Below the pieces are notes generated by a model that saw nothing but the letters and a program-made list of their open reading frames with translations, did not search any database and was not told the origin of the DNA. The position numbers were made by a program, and so were the translations under genes. Source: an uncultured Eggerthellaceae bacterium (GTDB taxonomy: Bacteria; Actinomycetota; Coriobacteriia; Coriobacteriales; Eggerthellaceae). From it: 8,810 nucleotides of DNA. The stretch covers positions 1 to 8,810 of the forward strand of contig CAMPAJ010000055.1 in assembly GCA_946631805.1 (NCBI GenBank), read 5' to 3'. Shown here piece by piece: positions 6,858-8,810 of this stretch (the stretch's first letter is position 1; each line of letters starts with the position of its first letter).

Positions 6858-7109
6858 GACACTGACGGGTCATGTGCTACACTTCGCTTGGTTTGTGGGC
6901 GAAGGTCGCAAGGCCAAGCTCCTATGAGGTCATGAGGATGGCCTCCGGCGCCCGGCCGGCCAGGACAAATCGGAGGTAGGTCACGCATTCGCGGACAGTC
7001 CCGAGTGGGGTCGCTGGCTCGGCCGGGCTCCATTATCGCCTAGCTGCACGAAGACGCCTTCGGCAGCCCAGTCAATTATCAGTGTCCCCTGTTCACGCTT
7101 TCATGAGCG

Positions 7110-7748
7110 CTACTTCCCGCCCATCGGGATGAACATGTGCTCCGGGTCGCCATCCCATTTGTCCTTGGCACCCAGGATGGCATCGTGCAGGCGCTTGGCG
7201 CGCGGCTCGATGAACTGCACCGCAAAGCCTACCTTCTTGCGCATGTCAGCCACCATGAACGATGGCTTGCCGGCGTTCGCGAGCACCTGCTCCTCGGGCA
7301 CGCCGGTCGCACGCGCCTTCTCGAGCGCGTTCTCGAGGTCGGGATAGCCCACGGTTATTACGGGAATACCGTAGAAATCGCATGCCTCTTGCGCTTCGGC
7401 GAGGCTGTCAACGAAGATGTGCACGTGATTGAGCCCCGGCTCGTCCTGCTTGTTGAGCTCCGTGAACATGGTCGGAATGGACCAATCGTTCTGCGTGACA
7501 ACCTCGATGGAGTGGCTGCCCCACGCGCCATAGCTCGCGTGGAACTCGAGCCCCGTGCAGTCGACCTCCTCGCCATGGTAGAGCAACTTGCCGAACGTGT
7601 TGGTCGTGTAGAAGAACGGACCCGAGCCGAACAGCTTGTTGTGCTCGATCATGAACTGTCGCCAGTCAGGCGCGCAGAAGCCGAGCTGGTGCACCCAGTC
7701 CTTGCCTTTGAAGTAGCTTTCGAAATCCTTGCTTGAAATCTCCGTCAT
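7110..7748 (-). CDS. VOC-superfamily metalloprotein (glyoxalase/epimerase/dioxygenase fold)
   Basis: This 212-residue protein has two beta-alpha-beta-beta-beta halves typical of the VOC fold: VHQLGFCAPDW near residue 19 with VGPFF-like GSGPFF (41-46), and LNHVHIFVDSLAEA from 107. Candidate metal ligands sit in the usual four places: H20, E82 (HSIEVV), H108 or H110, and E181 (QFIEP). Family members act on small, often hydrophobic carboxylates or CoA esters; the sequence does not identify the substrate. I chose the ATG at 7748 because AAAGGA lies 6 bases upstream; the in-frame ATG at 7829 would add 27 residues unlike the family. The gene is separated from the membrane protein upstream by about 265 bases of palindromic DNA, so it probably has its own promoter. 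No good -35/-10 pair stands out. Confidence 0.87.
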   Translation of the reverse strand: MTEISSKDFESYFKGKDWVHQLGFCAPDWRQFMIEHNKLFGSGPFFYTTNTFGKLLYHGEEVDCTGLEFHASYGAWGSHSIEVVTQNDWSIPTMFTELNKQDEPGLNHVHIFVDSLAEAQEACDFYGIPVITVGYPDLENALEKARATGVPEEQVLANAGKPSFMVADMRKKVGFAVQFIEPRAKRLHDAILGAKDKWDGDPEHMFIPMGGK

Positions 7749-7796
7749 CAGAGTTCCTTTCGCGAAAATCGTTTGCATGTGCATCTTATCAAGCGG

Positions 7797-7845
7797 GCGG
7801 GCTTGTCGAATGGATTGGGAGGGCGGCAAGCCCGCGCGCTTGCCG
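7797..7845. other. Overlapping inverted repeats in the leader of the VOC gene
   Basis: A 9-bp pair (gcgggcttg at 7797-7805 with caagcccgc at 7827-7835) and an 8-bp pair (cggcaagc at 7824-7831 with gcttgccg at 7838-7845) share bases 7827-7831, so both cannot form at once. They lie 50-100 bases upstream of the VOC start. Neither is followed by a T-run on the minus strand, so an attenuator is unproven. They may simply be GC-rich repeat debris. Confidence 0.35.
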
Positions 7846-7926
7846 ACAGCTACAGAAGAGAGAGCGTCCGCAGCTGCCGCGGGATAGGCCGAAAAGAGCG
7901 GTCCCTTCGACCTGGAATCGTTGACC

Positions 7927-8023
7927 GGAAGACTATCCGACCATTGGGGGACTGTCCCTTTTGGTCAGTGACCATTGGGGAGCCTCCCCAATGGTCACCC
8001 CTTTGGTCGGCAGCTAGTCTTCC
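7927..8023. repeat. Nested REP-like palindrome
   Basis: The core is a perfect 14-bp stem (7968-7981 with 7985-7998, arm gtgaccattgggga) closed by a 3-base loop. To its left is a related hairpin (7939-7966) with gacc/ggtc ends and gggac-t-gtccc inside; both share gaccattgggg. Both are enclosed by ccgacc/ggtcgg (7937-7942 with 8005-8010) and an outer 9-bp pair ggaagacta/tagtcttcc (7927-7935 with 8015-8023). The whole forms a near-symmetric structure of about 97 bp. The right outer arm includes the stop codon of the small membrane-protein gene. The form resembles REP/BIME elements mobilised by RAYT-type transposases; it could also act as a transcript-end structure. Confidence 0.7.
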
Positions 8024-8262
8024 ATCTGATCGGCTTCGGGCTTCTTCAGCAGGAACGTGATGAGGAACAGCACGATCCATGCCACGAGTGCGACGATCAT
8101 GCAGGTGCGCATGCCACCTGCCGGGTCCATACCGACGAGCAGGATGAAGATAGCCATGCCGATGCCGGCGCCGACGAAGTCGAACGCGCCGCCCTTGCGG
8201 GCGAGGTCGGCCACTTCTTCCTTGGACACCTTAACGCCCATCATGACGACGGCGAATTCCAT
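8014..8262 (-). CDS. Small two-helix membrane protein, unknown function
   Basis: The protein has 82 residues: a short charged N-terminus (KVSKEEVADLARK, 11-23), two hydrophobic segments (about 27-44 and 51-73) joined by DPAGGMR, and a charged tail (LKKPEADQMED). I do not recognise a named family. The helix pair and RKGGAFDFVGAGIG stretch resemble the last two helices of MFS transporters, so it may be the remnant of a longer transporter, but the sequence upstream in frame is not hydrophobic. A strong ribosome site (GGGGGAG, 3 bases before the ATG at 8262) supports independent translation. It lies 130 bases after the SDR gene and its stop codon falls in the outer arm of the REP-like palindrome. 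Confidence 0.6.
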   Translation of the reverse strand: MEFAVVMMGVKVSKEEVADLARKGGAFDFVGAGIGMAIFILLVGMDPAGGMRTCMIVALVAWIVLFLITFLLKKPEADQMED

Positions 8263-8392
8263 TATCTCCCCCTTACAAAGTGGTCGCTCTGCTTGGGCAG
8301 GCCGTACGGTTAGATGCTCTCGCCCGTCCCCTGCGTTAGCGCCAGAGCTGCTTGCCCGAGCAGGTTCTATGTGTTGCGACGGTGCGCTTGCC

Positions 8393-8810
8393 CTACAAAA
8401 GGTCGCCGCCGTCGATGAGGATGCTATGACCCGTCACCCACTCCGACGCATCGGAGGCCAGATACAATACGCCATTGGCGATGTCGTCGATGCTGCCCAA
8501 GCGGCCCAGCGGAATCTTGGCCGCATTGGGGGCCACGTACTTCTCGAACAGCTCATCCATGCCAGCCGGATGCGTCATGTCGGTGTCGATGAGGCCTGGA
8601 ATAACGGCGTTCACGCGCACTTTCATGGGTGCGAGCTTCTTCGCCAGGTTGACCGTCCATGCACGCACAGCACCTTTTGCGCCGGCGTAAGCCACGCTGC
8701 CTGCTGCGCTGAAGCCGGCGAGCGAGTTCACGAGCACAATGGACCCGTGGCCACCCTTGGCGCACTCGGCGTAGCCGTACTTCATCATGAAGTACACGCC
8801 ATCCATGTTG
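8393..8810 (-). CDS. Short-chain dehydrogenase/reductase (SDR), N-terminal part outside window
   Basis: The 138 visible residues are the C-terminal half of a classical SDR, beginning at N-M-D-G-V-Y, which corresponds to the helix reached after the missing Rossmann TGxxxGxG motif. Visible motifs are the catalytic serine in VLVNSLAG, the active-site pair YAGAK (Tyr-x3-Lys), the NAVIPGLIDTDM cofactor-loop segment and the C-terminal GHSILIDGG. The serine-to-tyrosine distance is 12 residues, one shorter than in E. coli FabG. It should be an NAD(P)-dependent oxidoreductase; the substrate cannot be told from this half. The visible ATG at 8806 is internal, not the start. Downstream, a short hairpin (ctgct/agcag, 8348-8352 with 8359-8363) lacks a T-run. 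Confidence 0.9.
   Translation of the reverse strand, partial: NMDGVYFMMKYGYAECAKGGHGSIVLVNSLAGFSAAGSVAYAGAKGAVRAWTVNLAKKLAPMKVRVNAVIPGLIDTDMTHPAGMDELFEKYVAPNAAKIPLGRLGSIDDIANGVLYLASDASEWVTGHSILIDGGDLL

Larger units (their letters stand above)
6712..7109. other. Gene-free stretch rich in inverted repeats
   Basis: No convincing gene fills this stretch; short frames on both strands lack recognisable domains. It holds several inverted repeats: gcccggccg/cggccgggc (6950-6958 with 7020-7028, 9 bp), gcttgg/ccaagc (6886-6891 with 6914-6919, with an extra inner ttg/caa), cctccg/cggagg (6942-6947 with 6971-6976), and the symmetric hairpin at 6790-6857. Next to the IS110-like protein remnant, this fits the long, structured non-coding end that precedes the recombinase gene in IS110-family elements. 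I cannot place element ends. Confidence 0.4.

Noticed and set aside
6682..6927. An 81-codon plus-strand frame in the gene-free stretch
   Set aside because: It begins within repeat copy 2, runs across the hairpin, has no recognisable domain and lies opposite the IS110-like motif.

Overview
The window is a high-GC bacterial segment in which every gene I can support lies on the minus strand. The gene types fit a Coriobacteriia/Eggerthellaceae-like gut actinobacterium: a permease-fused hybrid kinase, a SPASM radical SAM enzyme, small VOC and SDR enzymes, and palindromic intergenic repeats. That assignment is inference; no rRNA or tRNA is present to anchor it.

Layout in the direction of transcription (right to left). 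(a) 8810-8393: the C-terminal part of a short-chain dehydrogenase, cut by the window edge. (b) 8262-8014: an 82-residue two-helix membrane protein. (c) 8023-7927: a nested REP-like palindrome. (d) 7748-7110: a VOC-fold (glyoxalase/epimerase-like) metalloprotein. (e) 7109-6712: a gene-free, inverted-repeat-rich stretch holding what looks like the start of a broken IS110-family transposase, under a symmetric hairpin with an internal loop. (f) 6641-6300: the C-terminal third of a radical SAM protein of the polysaccharide-cluster type, probably a fragment. (g) 6224-4854: an intact 456-residue radical SAM/SPASM maturase-like enzyme, with a consensus -10 box and a palindrome at its promoter. (h) 4650-1849: a 933-residue fusion of an APC-type permease, a histidine kinase and a receiver. 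(i) 1808-1: a REC-GGDEF-EAL protein, open to the window edge.

The most interesting unit is (h)+(i). A transporter-shaped membrane domain is welded to a complete kinase core and receiver. Forty bases downstream lies a response regulator whose cyclase domain is degenerate but whose c-di-GMP phosphodiesterase residues are all present. The simplest model is a 'transceptor' system: occupancy or flux of an amino-acid-like substrate controls phosphorylation, which controls c-di-GMP breakdown. No HPt domain is visible in the window, so the phosphate route is open.

Region (e)-(g) looks like a mosaic. A 30-bp imperfect palindrome occurs twice in the same orientation (27/30 identical), once over the stop codon of the SPASM gene and once upstream of the radical SAM fragment. 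Together with the IS110-like remnant this points to past rearrangement or insertion.
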